Source: Romboutsia sp. 13368
GTDB taxonomy: Bacteria > Bacillota > Clostridia > Peptostreptococcales > Peptostreptococcaceae
Length of the DNA: 12,605 nt
Assembly: GCF_018336475.1 (NCBI RefSeq)
Contig: NZ_CP048741.1
Location: 1,916,853 to 1,929,457 of the forward strand
Reading direction: 5' to 3'
Below, piece by piece: positions 1 through 7,451 of this stretch; position 1 is the stretch's first letter; each line of letters starts with the position of its first letter. Position numbers and translations under genes: made by a program. Under the pieces are notes generated by a model, which saw only the letters and a list, made by a program, of their open reading frames with translations, was not told the DNA's origin and did not search any database.

Positions 1-13
1 TTTTTTATTTATT

Positions 14-1819
14 TTATTCTGACTGAGAAGATTCTGATTGAATACTTTCAGTATTTATTTCACTTGCATCAGTCTCTGTATCTTGATTTTCATTTTCTTC
101 TGAAGTATCATTTTCTTCATTATTAGTATTTTCATCGTTTGTATCATTATTTACATTGTCATTAGTACTATTATTTATATCAGTATTTCCATTTTGAGAA
201 TTGTCTGGCGTAGTAGTAGGAGGTTGTATTTCTTCCTCTGGTACCTGTTCTTCAACTGGCGGCTGCACTATTTCTTCCTTTTGACCTTTACTAACAACTA
301 CATTTACAGTTTCCCATTCTTGGTTACTTTCAGATCCAGATTTAGGATCTTGAGCTATAACAATACCTTCATTATATGTATCGCTATACTCATATTTTAT
401 ATTACCTAAAGACAATTTATTTTCTTTAAGTATATTTTCAGCTTCACCTAATGTAAATCCTACTATATTCGGAATATTACCTTTCATTGGTCCTTTACTT
501 AATACTATAGTTACAGTATCACCTTGCTGAAGATCAGAACCTGATAAAGGTTGTTGAGATATTATTTTACCTTTTTCAACTTCATTACTATACTCATCTT
601 CTATATTAACTCTTATATCTAATCCTAATTTATCAAGTGTTCTTTGAGCTTCATCTAATGTTAAGTTATATAAATTAGGAAGAGTATTATCATTACTGCT
701 ACTACTAAATCCACCTAAGAAAAACTTAGCAAATACAAATATTTGAGTAGCTAAAATTAAAATAAGTATAGCTACTGCTATCTTTAATCTTTTTCTAGTT
801 TTATTTGGCGATTTTTTATTTTTTGGTTTATTTTTAGGTCTATAATCCTCTTCTTCATATTCCTCATCAGATTCATCTTCATCATATACGATTTCTTCAT
901 TTTTTCTAGACTTTTCTATATTCATTGGTCTATTAAAGTTTCTCATATCTATATTTTTTGTAACATAGTTATCATATTCTTTTATAAAATCTAAATCTAT
1001 ATTTTTTTCTATATATTCAATATCCTCTATAACTTCTTCAGCACTTTGATATCTATCTACACTAGATTTCTCAGTAAGTTTTTTAATTATAGTTCTAACA
1101 CTTTGAGGAATATTTACTTGTTCTTCTGATGTAAATTCTATTTCATCATTTATATGTTGTAATGCTATAGATATAGGGCTATCTCCTCTAAAAGGCACCT
1201 TACCTATTATCATTTCATATAAAACTATACCTAAAGAATAAAGGTCAGCATTATTACTTACAGATTTTCCCTTAGCCTGTTCTGGTGAAAAATAATGTAC
1301 AGAACCTATTATGCTACCAATATTAGTCATAGTTGAATTTGAAACAGCTTTAGCTATACCAAAATCAGCAACTTTAACTATTCTTCCTTCATTAGATATA
1401 AGTATATTATGAGGCTTTATATCTCTATGAATTATCCCCTTTTTATGTGCTGCACTTAATGCCTTTGCTATTTGCTTTGTTATATCAAGAGCAGTATATT
1501 CATCTAAAGTTCCTTCATTTTTAATGATTTCCTTTAAATTTTGTCCATCAATATATTCCATTACTATATAGTGAACCTTACCATCTTCACCTACATCATA
1601 TACATTAACTATATTAGGATGTGAAAGACTAGCTACTGCTTCTGCCTCACGTTTAAATTTTCCTAAAAACTCATCATCATCTACAAATTCTGGTCTAAGT
1701 ACTTTCACAGCTACTATTCTATTTAATAAAATATCTTTAGCTTTATATACAAAAGCCATACCTCCATCACCAATTTTTTGGATGATTTCATACCTGTTTC
1801 CTAAAATAGTCTCTCCCAC
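14..1819 (-). CDS. prkC: PASTA-domain membrane serine/threonine protein kinase PrkC
   Basis: Hanks-type kinase of 601 residues that phosphorylates Ser/Thr on target proteins and senses peptidoglycan fragments or lipid II through outside PASTA domains. The kinase domain spans about 10-275: glycine loop GDGGMAFVY (17-25), ATP lysine K39, catalytic HRDIKPHN (131-138, D133), DFG 152-154, activation-loop Thr163/Thr165 and SPE 178-180. An acidic juxtamembrane stretch (about 307-325) and a basic patch (about 327-345) precede one membrane helix (346-369). Two PASTA repeats follow (about 378-443 and 447-512), then a Pro/Glu linker and a low-complexity Asn/Thr/Asp/Glu/Ser tail to the end. Many relatives carry three or more PASTA repeats; C. 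difficile PrkC is reported to have two plus a Ser/Gly/Asn-rich tail. The start is GTG, supported by AGGACGGTGAT just upstream, 12 bases after stp. Its phosphatase partner is the preceding gene. The identification is firm; natural substrates cannot be read from sequence. Confidence 0.97.
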   Translation of the reverse strand: MGETILGNRYEIIQKIGDGGMAFVYKAKDILLNRIVAVKVLRPEFVDDDEFLGKFKREAEAVASLSHPNIVNVYDVGEDGKVHYIVMEYIDGQNLKEIIKNEGTLDEYTALDITKQIAKALSAAHKKGIIHRDIKPHNILISNEGRIVKVADFGIAKAVSNSTMTNIGSIIGSVHYFSPEQAKGKSVSNNADLYSLGIVLYEMIIGKVPFRGDSPISIALQHINDEIEFTSEEQVNIPQSVRTIIKKLTEKSSVDRYQSAEEVIEDIEYIEKNIDLDFIKEYDNYVTKNIDMRNFNRPMNIEKSRKNEEIVYDEDESDEEYEEEDYRPKNKPKNKKSPNKTRKRLKIAVAILILILATQIFVFAKFFLGGFSSSSNDNTLPNLYNLTLDEAQRTLDKLGLDIRVNIEDEYSNEVEKGKIISQQPLSGSDLQQGDTVTIVLSKGPMKGNIPNIVGFTLGEAENILKENKLSLGNIKYEYSDTYNEGIVIAQDPKSGSESNQEWETVNVVVSKGQKEEIVQPPVEEQVPEEEIQPPTTTPDNSQNGNTDINNSTNDNVNNDTNDENTNNEENDTSEENENQDTETDASEINTESIQSESSQSE

Positions 1820-1831
1820 TTTATCACCGTC

Positions 1832-2581
1832 CTATTTCTCTTCTATTAATATTACTGAAATATTATCTTTTCCAGAAACATCATTTGCCTTATTTATCAA
1901 ATCTTGTGCTAAATCATTTATATTCTTATCTTTCAATAATATGTCTTTTATAGCTTCATCATCTACAAATCCTGTTAATCCATCACTAGTTAAAAGAACC
2001 TTGTCATTTAATTGTATATCTTTTTTAAATATATCAACTATAACCATTTCATTACTTCCAATAGCTCGTGTTATCTGATTACGTCTTGGATGAGTTTTAG
2101 CTTCTTCTTCAGTTATTATATTTACTTGTACAAGCTCTTCTACTACTGAATGATCTATAGTTACTTTATTAAATTCATTATTATTTAATAAATAACATCT
2201 ACTATCCCCTACATTAGCTATATATATGTTATTTTTATATATAATAGCAACTACAAGAGTAGTTCCCATTCCTTCAAATTCAATATCACTTATAGATTTT
2301 TCATATATTTTATAATTAACATTGTTATATGCTTGTTTAATTATATCATCTATATAATCTATTTTTATGTTATTACTTTGAAGTAAATTTTCTTTTAGAA
2401 AAACAATTATATTATCTACGGCCATTTTACTTGCAACTTCACCTTTGTTATGGCCACCCATTCCATCAGCTAATGCAAATATTCCTATAGATCCAAATTC
2501 TGTGTCTATTATCTCTCCCTTACAGTAATCTTCATTATTTTTTCTAACTTTACCTATATGGGATGCACAGGTATAAATCAC
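1832..2581 (-). CDS. stp: PP2C-family Ser/Thr protein phosphatase, partner of PrkC
   Basis: Metal-dependent (Mn/Mg) protein phosphatase of 249 residues, known as Stp or PrpC, which removes phosphates placed by PrkC and can dephosphorylate the kinase itself. The PP2C metal-site motifs are all present: NNED 15-18 (D18), ADGMGGH 38-44 (D39), GMGTT 104-108, NVGDSR 123-128, TSDGL 198-202 (D200) and GKDNIS 237-242 (D239). Length is normal for the bacterial stand-alone family, with no membrane helix or signal peptide, so it is cytosolic. Translation starts at GTG, with AAGGGGG seven bases upstream in the short gap after rlmN; the N-terminus aligns with the usual family start. The stop TAG forms part of the SD region of prkC, which favours coupled synthesis of the antagonistic pair. 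The role is secure from motifs plus adjacency to the kinase. Confidence 0.96.
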   Translation of the reverse strand: MIYTCASHIGKVRKNNEDYCKGEIIDTEFGSIGIFALADGMGGHNKGEVASKMAVDNIIVFLKENLLQSNNIKIDYIDDIIKQAYNNVNYKIYEKSISDIEFEGMGTTLVVAIIYKNNIYIANVGDSRCYLLNNNEFNKVTIDHSVVEELVQVNIITEEEAKTHPRRNQITRAIGSNEMVIVDIFKKDIQLNDKVLLTSDGLTGFVDDEAIKDILLKDKNINDLAQDLINKANDVSGKDNISVILIEEK

Positions 2582-2599
2582 AAAAATACCCCCTTAAAG

Positions 2600-3631
2600 C
2601 TACTTATGTTTTCTTCTTAATTGTCCACAGGCTCCTCCTATATCAGAACCCATAGATATCCTTACTGTAGCTGGTATATTATTTTTTTCTAATATATCTC
2701 TAAATCTATATATATGAGATTTATCAGGTCTTTCGAAATCTCTTTCTTCAACATTATTAACAGGAATTAAATTAACATGACATAACATTCCTTTTAATAA
2801 TTTTATAATTTCTTTTGCCTCTTTTTCAGAGTCATTTACACCTTTTATTAAAGAGTATTCTATAGTTACCCTTCTATTTGTTTTTTTAATGTAATATTTA
2901 CATGCATCTAATATATCCTTTATAGGATATGCTTTTGCTACTGGCATTATCTCTTTTCTTTTTTCATCATAAGGTGAATGAAGAGAAAGAGCTAAGTTTA
3001 TAGGTATTTCTAAATCTGCTAATTCTCTCATCTTAGGAGCTATACCACAAGTAGATAATGTTATATGTCTATAACCTATATTTAAACCATTTTTATCATT
3101 TACAAGTTTTAAGAATTTCTTAGTATTTTCAAAGTTATCTAAAGGCTCTCCACTTCCCATTAAAACTAAATTTGAAACTCTCTTTCCTGTATCTTCTTGT
3201 ATCTTAATTATTTGGTCTATAATTTCCCATGGTTCTAAATTTCTTATTAACCCATCTAAAGTAGATGCACAGAATCTACATCCCATTCTACATCCAACTT
3301 GATTTGATATACAAACTGTAACTCTATCTTCATAGTCCATCATTACAGATTCTATTATATTTCCGTCATTTAACTCAAATAAATATTTTCTAGTTTTATC
3401 AACTTTAGAATTTAAACTTAATTCTATTTTCAGATTACCTATAAAAGATACTTGTTCAAGTTTTTCTCTTAAAGACTTTGGAATATTGTTCATATCATCA
3501 AAAGTCTTTGCACCTTTATATATCCAAGAATAAATTTGGCTACCTCTAAATGCAGGTTCTCCAATAGATTTTATAAATTCTTTTAATTCTTCTTCTGTAA
3601 AGTTTTTTAATGCTACCTTATTTTGACTCAT
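2600..3631 (-). CDS. rlmN: Dual-specificity 23S rRNA/tRNA adenine-C2 methyltransferase RlmN
   Basis: Radical-SAM enzyme of 343 residues that methylates C2 of A2503 in 23S rRNA and, in studied species, A37 of some tRNAs, tuning the peptide exit tunnel and decoding. The [4Fe-4S] cluster motif CRMGCRFC supplies C114, C118 and C121. A further cysteine, C107 in VCISNQVGC, aligns with the E. coli catalytic Cys118 by spacing, and C335 in GGACGQL matches the methyl-carrying Cys355. MGSGEP (158-163) is the SAM-contacting GEP motif. The pair C107/C335 with a GACGQL ending fits RlmN; the resistance relative Cfr methylates C8 of the same base, and separating the two rests on overall similarity and the housekeeping context. 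The ATG start follows AAGGTAGTGAT, which includes the rsmB stop codon; the gap is seven bases. Confidence 0.96.
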   Translation of the reverse strand: MSQNKVALKNFTEEELKEFIKSIGEPAFRGSQIYSWIYKGAKTFDDMNNIPKSLREKLEQVSFIGNLKIELSLNSKVDKTRKYLFELNDGNIIESVMMDYEDRVTVCISNQVGCRMGCRFCASTLDGLIRNLEPWEIIDQIIKIQEDTGKRVSNLVLMGSGEPLDNFENTKKFLKLVNDKNGLNIGYRHITLSTCGIAPKMRELADLEIPINLALSLHSPYDEKRKEIMPVAKAYPIKDILDACKYYIKKTNRRVTIEYSLIKGVNDSEKEAKEIIKLLKGMLCHVNLIPVNNVEERDFERPDKSHIYRFRDILEKNNIPATVRISMGSDIGGACGQLRRKHK

Positions 3632-3638
3632 ATTATCA

Positions 3639-4967
3639 CTACCTTACTCTTTTTAATTTTGCTATAAAGAATCCATCCATACCATGGATATTAGGATATA
3701 TTTTTAAGTATCCTTTTTCTTGATTATCTAAATCTACATTTACTTCATCAATAGGAACTAATTCAAAATTATTATTTTCATTTAAAAAGCTATTGATTAC
3801 TTCTATATTTTCACTATCTAATATAGTACATGTACTGTATAAAAGATTTCCACCTACTTTAACATACTTAGATGCATTATCTAAAATTTTTCTTTGTATT
3901 ATTGGTAAATCTTTTATTTCTTTTTTTAATTTATATTTTATTTCTGGCTTTCTTCTTATTATACCCAGGCCTGAGCAAGGAACATCAGCTAAAACATAAT
4001 CAAACTTATCAATACTATTTTCATCTAAAATAGATGCATCAAAATTTTGAACTTCTACATTAGTAAGACCTAATCTATTAACTGTATTATTTATAAGTTT
4101 TAACTTATGTTCAAATACATCTCTTGATATTACTTTACCTGTATTTTTCATAAGTGTTGCTATATGTGTAGTTTTACCTCCAGGAGCACTACAAACATCA
4201 ATAGCCATAGAATTTTCCTTAGGATTTAATACCTTTGATGCTATCATAGAACTTATATCTTGTATTGTAAATAATCCTTCTTTAAATAAATCATTATTTT
4301 CTATATCTTTTAAATTTTCAACTCTTATAGCTTCTTCTACTATAGCTACTTTATGAGCTTTTAATCCACTTTCTTTTAATCTATCTATTAGCTCATCTCT
4401 AGTTATTTTTAATGTATTAGTTCTTAGATATATACTTGGCTTTTCATTATTAGCTTCTATTAAATCTTCTGTAAAATCTTTTCCAAAACTATTGATAAAG
4501 TTTTTTATCATCCAAGGACTATAAGAGTATTTAGTAGATAAGTACATTATATCGTCATTTTCTATATCTACCTTTAATATCTCTTCTTTATTTCTTATTA
4601 TATTTCTAAGTATTGCATTTACAAATCCACTAGATCTTTTATCATATTTTTTTACTAAATTAACAGTCTCATTTACAGCTGCATAATCCGATATACTATT
4701 TAAAAATGCAATCTGATAAATCCCTATTCTTAGTAATATTTTAACATAAAGTGATAACTTTTGCGTCTTTATCTTTGAAAGTTTATCTATAATATAATCT
4801 AAATAATACTTATTTTCTATTACTCCGTACACAATTTCTGTAGCTAAACCTCTATCTTGATTTGATAGTGATATATTTTTAAAATGTTTATTTATCGCTA
4901 TATTAGAATAATTATTATTTTCTTCTATATCACAAAGAATCTTAAATGCTATTTCTCTTGCCTTCAT
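3639..4967 (-). CDS. rsmB: 16S rRNA m5C967 methyltransferase RsmB (Sun/Fmu)
   Basis: SAM-dependent RNA cytosine-5 methyltransferase of 442 residues that modifies C967 (E. coli numbering) of 16S rRNA in the small subunit. The N-terminal part (about 1-130) is an all-helical NusB-like RNA-binding domain (NQDRGLATEIVYGVI, 36-50), which separates RsmB from other m5C enzymes. The Rossmann catalytic domain follows: SAM motif DVCSAPGGKT (257-266), ADVPCSG with C331 (the product-release cysteine) and YSTC with C380 (the nucleophile). Family length is about 430-450, so the protein is complete. The ATG has a strong SD, GAAGGAGA, eight to nine bases upstream. The gene begins only about 30 bases after a terminator-like hairpin, so it may open a separately dosed part of the operon. 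No other function is a serious alternative. Confidence 0.96.
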   Translation of the reverse strand: MKAREIAFKILCDIEENNNYSNIAINKHFKNISLSNQDRGLATEIVYGVIENKYYLDYIIDKLSKIKTQKLSLYVKILLRIGIYQIAFLNSISDYAAVNETVNLVKKYDKRSSGFVNAILRNIIRNKEEILKVDIENDDIMYLSTKYSYSPWMIKNFINSFGKDFTEDLIEANNEKPSIYLRTNTLKITRDELIDRLKESGLKAHKVAIVEEAIRVENLKDIENNDLFKEGLFTIQDISSMIASKVLNPKENSMAIDVCSAPGGKTTHIATLMKNTGKVISRDVFEHKLKLINNTVNRLGLTNVEVQNFDASILDENSIDKFDYVLADVPCSGLGIIRRKPEIKYKLKKEIKDLPIIQRKILDNASKYVKVGGNLLYSTCTILDSENIEVINSFLNENNNFELVPIDEVNVDLDNQEKGYLKIYPNIHGMDGFFIAKLKRVR

Positions 4968-4994
4968 CTATTGTCTCCTTCTCTATTTATATAG

Positions 4995-5018
4995 AAAAAG
5001 TCCTAGAAAAACTAGGAC
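4995..5018 (-). terminator. Intrinsic terminator-like hairpin between zinc peptidase gene and rsmB
   Basis: Read on the minus strand, GTCCTAG (5018-5012), loop TTTTT and CTAGGAC (5006-5000) form a perfect 7 bp stem, followed at once by TTTTTCTAT. This is the layout of a Rho-independent terminator acting on transcripts from the priA side. The stem is short (four G:C pairs), so termination may be partial. It lies 10 bases after the peptidase stop codon and 27 bases before the rsmB ATG. Confidence 0.75.
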
Positions 5019-5027
5019 AATCTCCAT

Positions 5028-5738
5028 TTAATCATTATCTCTGTTAGCTATTGCTAATAATCTAAGTAATTGAAGTATCGATGTTAATGCTGCTGCAACA
5101 TATGTTAATGCTGCTGCAGTAAGTACTCTTTTACTTTGATTTAACTCCTTGCCTTCTACAATACCCAAATTACCAAGTTGAACTAAAGCTCTACTTGAAG
5201 CATTAAACTCAACAGGTAAAGTTATTATTTGGAATAAAACTGATGCTGAAAATAAAAGTATACCTATTTCTAAAAATGGACCTCTCATAATAAATCCTAA
5301 TGCAATTAAAAGCCATGATATATTTGATGCAAAGTTTACTACTGGAACTAAGCTACTTCTCAAGTTTAATGGCACATAACCTCTTGCATGTTGAATAGCA
5401 TGACCACACTCATGAGCTGCAACAGCTACTGATGTTACAGATGTCCCATAATATATATCTTGTGATAATCTTAGTACCTGATTTCTCGGATCGTAATGAT
5501 CAGTCAAATGACCTCTTACCATCTCAATTCTAACTTTATATAGTCCGTTTGATTCTAGTATTTTTCTTGCAACTTGCTCTCCTGTAAAACCTCTTTGAGT
5601 ATTAACTTTTAAAAATCTACTTGTTGTAGAACTTACTTTAAATTGAGCATATATAGTAAAAATTATGGCTGGAATCAATATCATAATAGTTGGATCAAAT
5701 CCATAGTATCCATAGCCACCGTAACCATAATATGGCAT
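5028..5738 (-). CDS. Membrane-bound neutral zinc metallopeptidase, YugP type
   Basis: Integral-membrane zinc peptidase of the Zn_peptidase_2 / YugP family, 236 residues from the chosen ATG. The zinc motif HECGH (109-113) lies in AVAAHECGHAIQHA; the later LPVEFNAS (174-181) is a conserved region that may supply the acidic third ligand. Hydrophobic stretches at about 16-33, 136-152, 155-175 and 206-229 suggest four membrane segments. The N-terminus is rich in Gly and Tyr. A GTG three codons upstream (5747) also gives an open frame, but SD AAGGGAGA (5755-5748) touches that GTG, whereas the ATG sits nine bases after it, so ATG is preferred. Substrates of this family are not established; position beside def and fmt is usual in clostridia but does not define a role. 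A terminator-like hairpin follows the gene. Confidence 0.88.
   Translation of the reverse strand: MPYYGYGGYGYYGFDPTIMILIPAIIFTIYAQFKVSSTTSRFLKVNTQRGFTGEQVARKILESNGLYKVRIEMVRGHLTDHYDPRNQVLRLSQDIYYGTSVTSVAVAAHECGHAIQHARGYVPLNLRSSLVPVVNFASNISWLLIALGFIMRGPFLEIGILLFSASVLFQIITLPVEFNASSRALVQLGNLGIVEGKELNQSKRVLTAAALTYVAAALTSILQLLRLLAIANRDND
5081..5118. repeat. Perfect 17-base direct repeat inside the zinc peptidase gene
   Basis: The plus-strand word atgttaatgctgctgca occurs at 5081-5097 and again at 5102-5118, a 21-base period equal to seven codons. It encodes the repeating AAALT pattern in the last membrane helix (AAALTYVAAALTS). It is most likely a small in-frame duplication or a simple Ala-rich helix, with no sign of a regulatory role. 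Confidence 0.8.
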
Positions 5739-5757
5739 TAAAAACACTCTCCCTTAG
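5736..5757 (-). promoter_or_regulatory. Ribosome binding site that selects the ATG start of the zinc peptidase
   Basis: On the minus strand TAAGGGAGAGTG is followed by TTTTTA and ATG. The first TAA is the stop of the DUF116 gene and overlaps the SD AAGGGAGA (5755-5748). The SD directly abuts the in-frame GTG at 5747, which leaves no usable spacing, but is nine bases from the ATG at 5738. This decides the start in favour of the ATG. Confidence 0.7.
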
Positions 5758-6497
5758 TATTTATTTTTATTAGTTAAAAATTTTATTGCCTTTTCAACTT
5801 CATGTATGTCTATAAAAGTATCTATACATGGTCCGTTTGGTCTTTTGTTAAATACACCTAATACTGGTATATGATTCATATCTTGAATACCAGATGTTAA
5901 GTCTCTTTCACAAGCTACTGCTATGGCAGCTTTAGGTTTATTTTCTATAATCATTTTTCTAGCTAAAGTTCCACCTGTAGCTAGAACTATGTTTATTCCT
6001 GTTTTTTCTTTTAGTTTAACCAAGTCGCTTACATTACATAAGCCACATTGTACACAATTTTCTATTTTATTAGTTACTTTTAACTTACAACTATTCTTTT
6101 GTATACAATGAGGTATAAGTATTAATATATCTTTAATGTCAAAATTGTAAGTATTACTGTATATATAACTATTATTTAATTTAACAAAAACTCTTCTTAT
6201 ATCATTTTTAGGTATCCCTATAATTGATGCAATAGAAATTATTGGATTAAATAATAAACTTACAAATTTTAAGTTTATCTTCATTAAATTTAAACTTATC
6301 TTTTTATCTTTAATAACACGATAAGTAACTACTGTAGAAAAAAGTATAAGTAGTATTATAGATATAACTAATATATTAATTAATACTCCAAACATATGAG
6401 TTAAACTAGATATAAGTATATTTATAATTACTCCACCTAAAATTAGTATTGATATTAATATACTTATAGCTATTAAATATTTTTTGATGTCTTCCAT
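5754..6497 (-). CDS. DUF116 membrane-anchored cysteine-rich protein, function unknown
   Basis: Protein of 247 residues recognised as the DUF116 family; no biochemical function is established. Two hydrophobic helices (about 7-30 and 36-60) anchor it in the membrane. The following domain is probably cytosolic and carries seven cysteines: C131 and C137 (PHCIQKNSC), C148, C151 and C154 (CVQCGLC), C196 (VACERD) and C224 (GPCIDT). CxxCxxC plus the outlying cysteines suggests an iron-sulfur cluster or zinc site, but this is inference. The stretch VLATGGTLARKMI (171-183) looks like part of a Rossmann-type fold. The ATG has AGGGA seven bases upstream; that SD includes the stop codon of fmt, so translation is probably coupled. 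A fixed place between fmt and the YugP-type peptidase is familiar in clostridia and hints at a link to protein maturation or the envelope. Confidence 0.85.
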   Translation of the reverse strand: MEDIKKYLIAISILISILILGGVIINILISSLTHMFGVLINILVISIILLILFSTVVTYRVIKDKKISLNLMKINLKFVSLLFNPIISIASIIGIPKNDIRRVFVKLNNSYIYSNTYNFDIKDILILIPHCIQKNSCKLKVTNKIENCVQCGLCNVSDLVKLKEKTGINIVLATGGTLARKMIIENKPKAAIAVACERDLTSGIQDMNHIPVLGVFNKRPNGPCIDTFIDIHEVEKAIKFLTNKNKY

Positions 6498-6507
6498 CTC
6501 TATGTCC

Positions 6508-7437
6508 CTAGCCTAATATTATATTAGCGTTGATATTATTTCCTTTTATATATTCAGATACAAGTACTCTTTTCTTACCTGGCATTTGAATTTCTTTAAC
6601 TAAAATTATATTATCTTTAGTACTTACTCTTATACCATCTTTATCTACTTTAAGTATAGTTCCTGGCTCTTTATCGCTAGTTTCGCTTAAAACTTCCGTT
6701 TTCCATACTTTCATAGTTAATCCATCATATATAGTATAAGCACTTGGCCATGGATTTACACCTCTTACAAGATTATGTATTTCTCTTGCGCTTTTTGACC
6801 AATCTATTTGACCTAAAGACTTATTCATCATAGGAGCATATGTAAATTCTTCATGATTTTGAGGAATTCTAGGTGCAGTTCCATTTTCTATTTGTTTTAA
6901 AGTTTCTATTAAAACATCTGCTCCTATATCCTTCATTTTATCATGAAGCTCTCCTGCTGTTATTTCATCATCTAAATCAAATTCTTCTGTTAATATCATA
7001 TCTCCAGTATCTAGACCTTCATCCATATACATTGTCGTAACACCTGTTTTTTCTTCCCCATTTATTATTACCCAGTTTATTGGAGCTGCTCCTCTATATT
7101 TAGGTAATAATGAAACGTGAACATTTATACATCCAAGCTTAGGTATATCTAATATTGACTTTGGAAGTATTTGACCAAATGCCACTACTACTATTATATC
7201 TGGATTTAAATTTTTTAATGTTTCTACAAAATCTTCATCCCTAGCTTTAATTGGTTGATATACTGGTATATCATATTTTAAAGCTAATTCCTTAACAGGT
7301 GGCATACCTAACTTTTTACCTCTATTTTGAGGTTTGTCAGGTTGAGTTACAACACCTATTATGTCATATTTTTCATCTATTAGTTTTTGTAAACACCCAG
7401 TAGCTATATCAGGTGTCCCCATAAATAGTACTCTCAT
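6508..7437 (-). CDS. fmt: Methionyl-tRNA formyltransferase
   Basis: Transfers a formyl group from 10-formyltetrahydrofolate to the amino group of Met on initiator tRNA, allowing bacterial translation initiation; cytosolic, 309 residues, normal for the family. The N-terminal formyltransferase domain (about 1-180) shows MGTPDIA (6-12), NVHVSLLP (105-112, catalytic N105 and H107), the SLLPKYRGAAPI substrate loop and LDTGDM with catalytic D143. The C-terminal tRNA-binding domain starts near 205, with DWSKSAREIHNLVRG and NPWPSAY typical of Fmt. The ATG start follows TAGGAGCTGAT, with the def stop TAA directly before this SD. It sits immediately downstream of def, whose product reverses the formyl mark on finished proteins; this pair is one of the most conserved bacterial gene neighbours. 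Confidence 0.98.
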   Translation of the reverse strand: MRVLFMGTPDIATGCLQKLIDEKYDIIGVVTQPDKPQNRGKKLGMPPVKELALKYDIPVYQPIKARDEDFVETLKNLNPDIIVVVAFGQILPKSILDIPKLGCINVHVSLLPKYRGAAPINWVIINGEEKTGVTTMYMDEGLDTGDMILTEEFDLDDEITAGELHDKMKDIGADVLIETLKQIENGTAPRIPQNHEEFTYAPMMNKSLGQIDWSKSAREIHNLVRGVNPWPSAYTIYDGLTMKVWKTEVLSETSDKEPGTILKVDKDGIRVSTKDNIILVKEIQMPGKKRVLVSEYIKGNNINANIILG

Positions 7438-7451
7438 TTTATCAGCTCCTA

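Noticed and set aside
194..409. Plus-strand open frame rich in Phe, Leu and Tyr
   Set aside because: It lies opposite the PrkC PASTA/tail coding region; the aromatic content mirrors the Glu/Asn/Lys codons of the real gene.
2600..3631. RlmN read as the antibiotic-resistance methyltransferase Cfr
   Set aside because: The two share catalytic cysteines, but the housekeeping location between rsmB and stp and the overall sequence fit RlmN.
4968..4994. TATATA/TATAAA sequence just after the hairpin as a promoter for rsmB
   Set aside because: No -35 match at 16-18 bases, and a start there would leave almost no leader before the SD.
5739..5747. GTG at 5747 as the start of the zinc peptidase
   Set aside because: The SD directly abuts this GTG; the in-frame ATG nine bases further has normal spacing.
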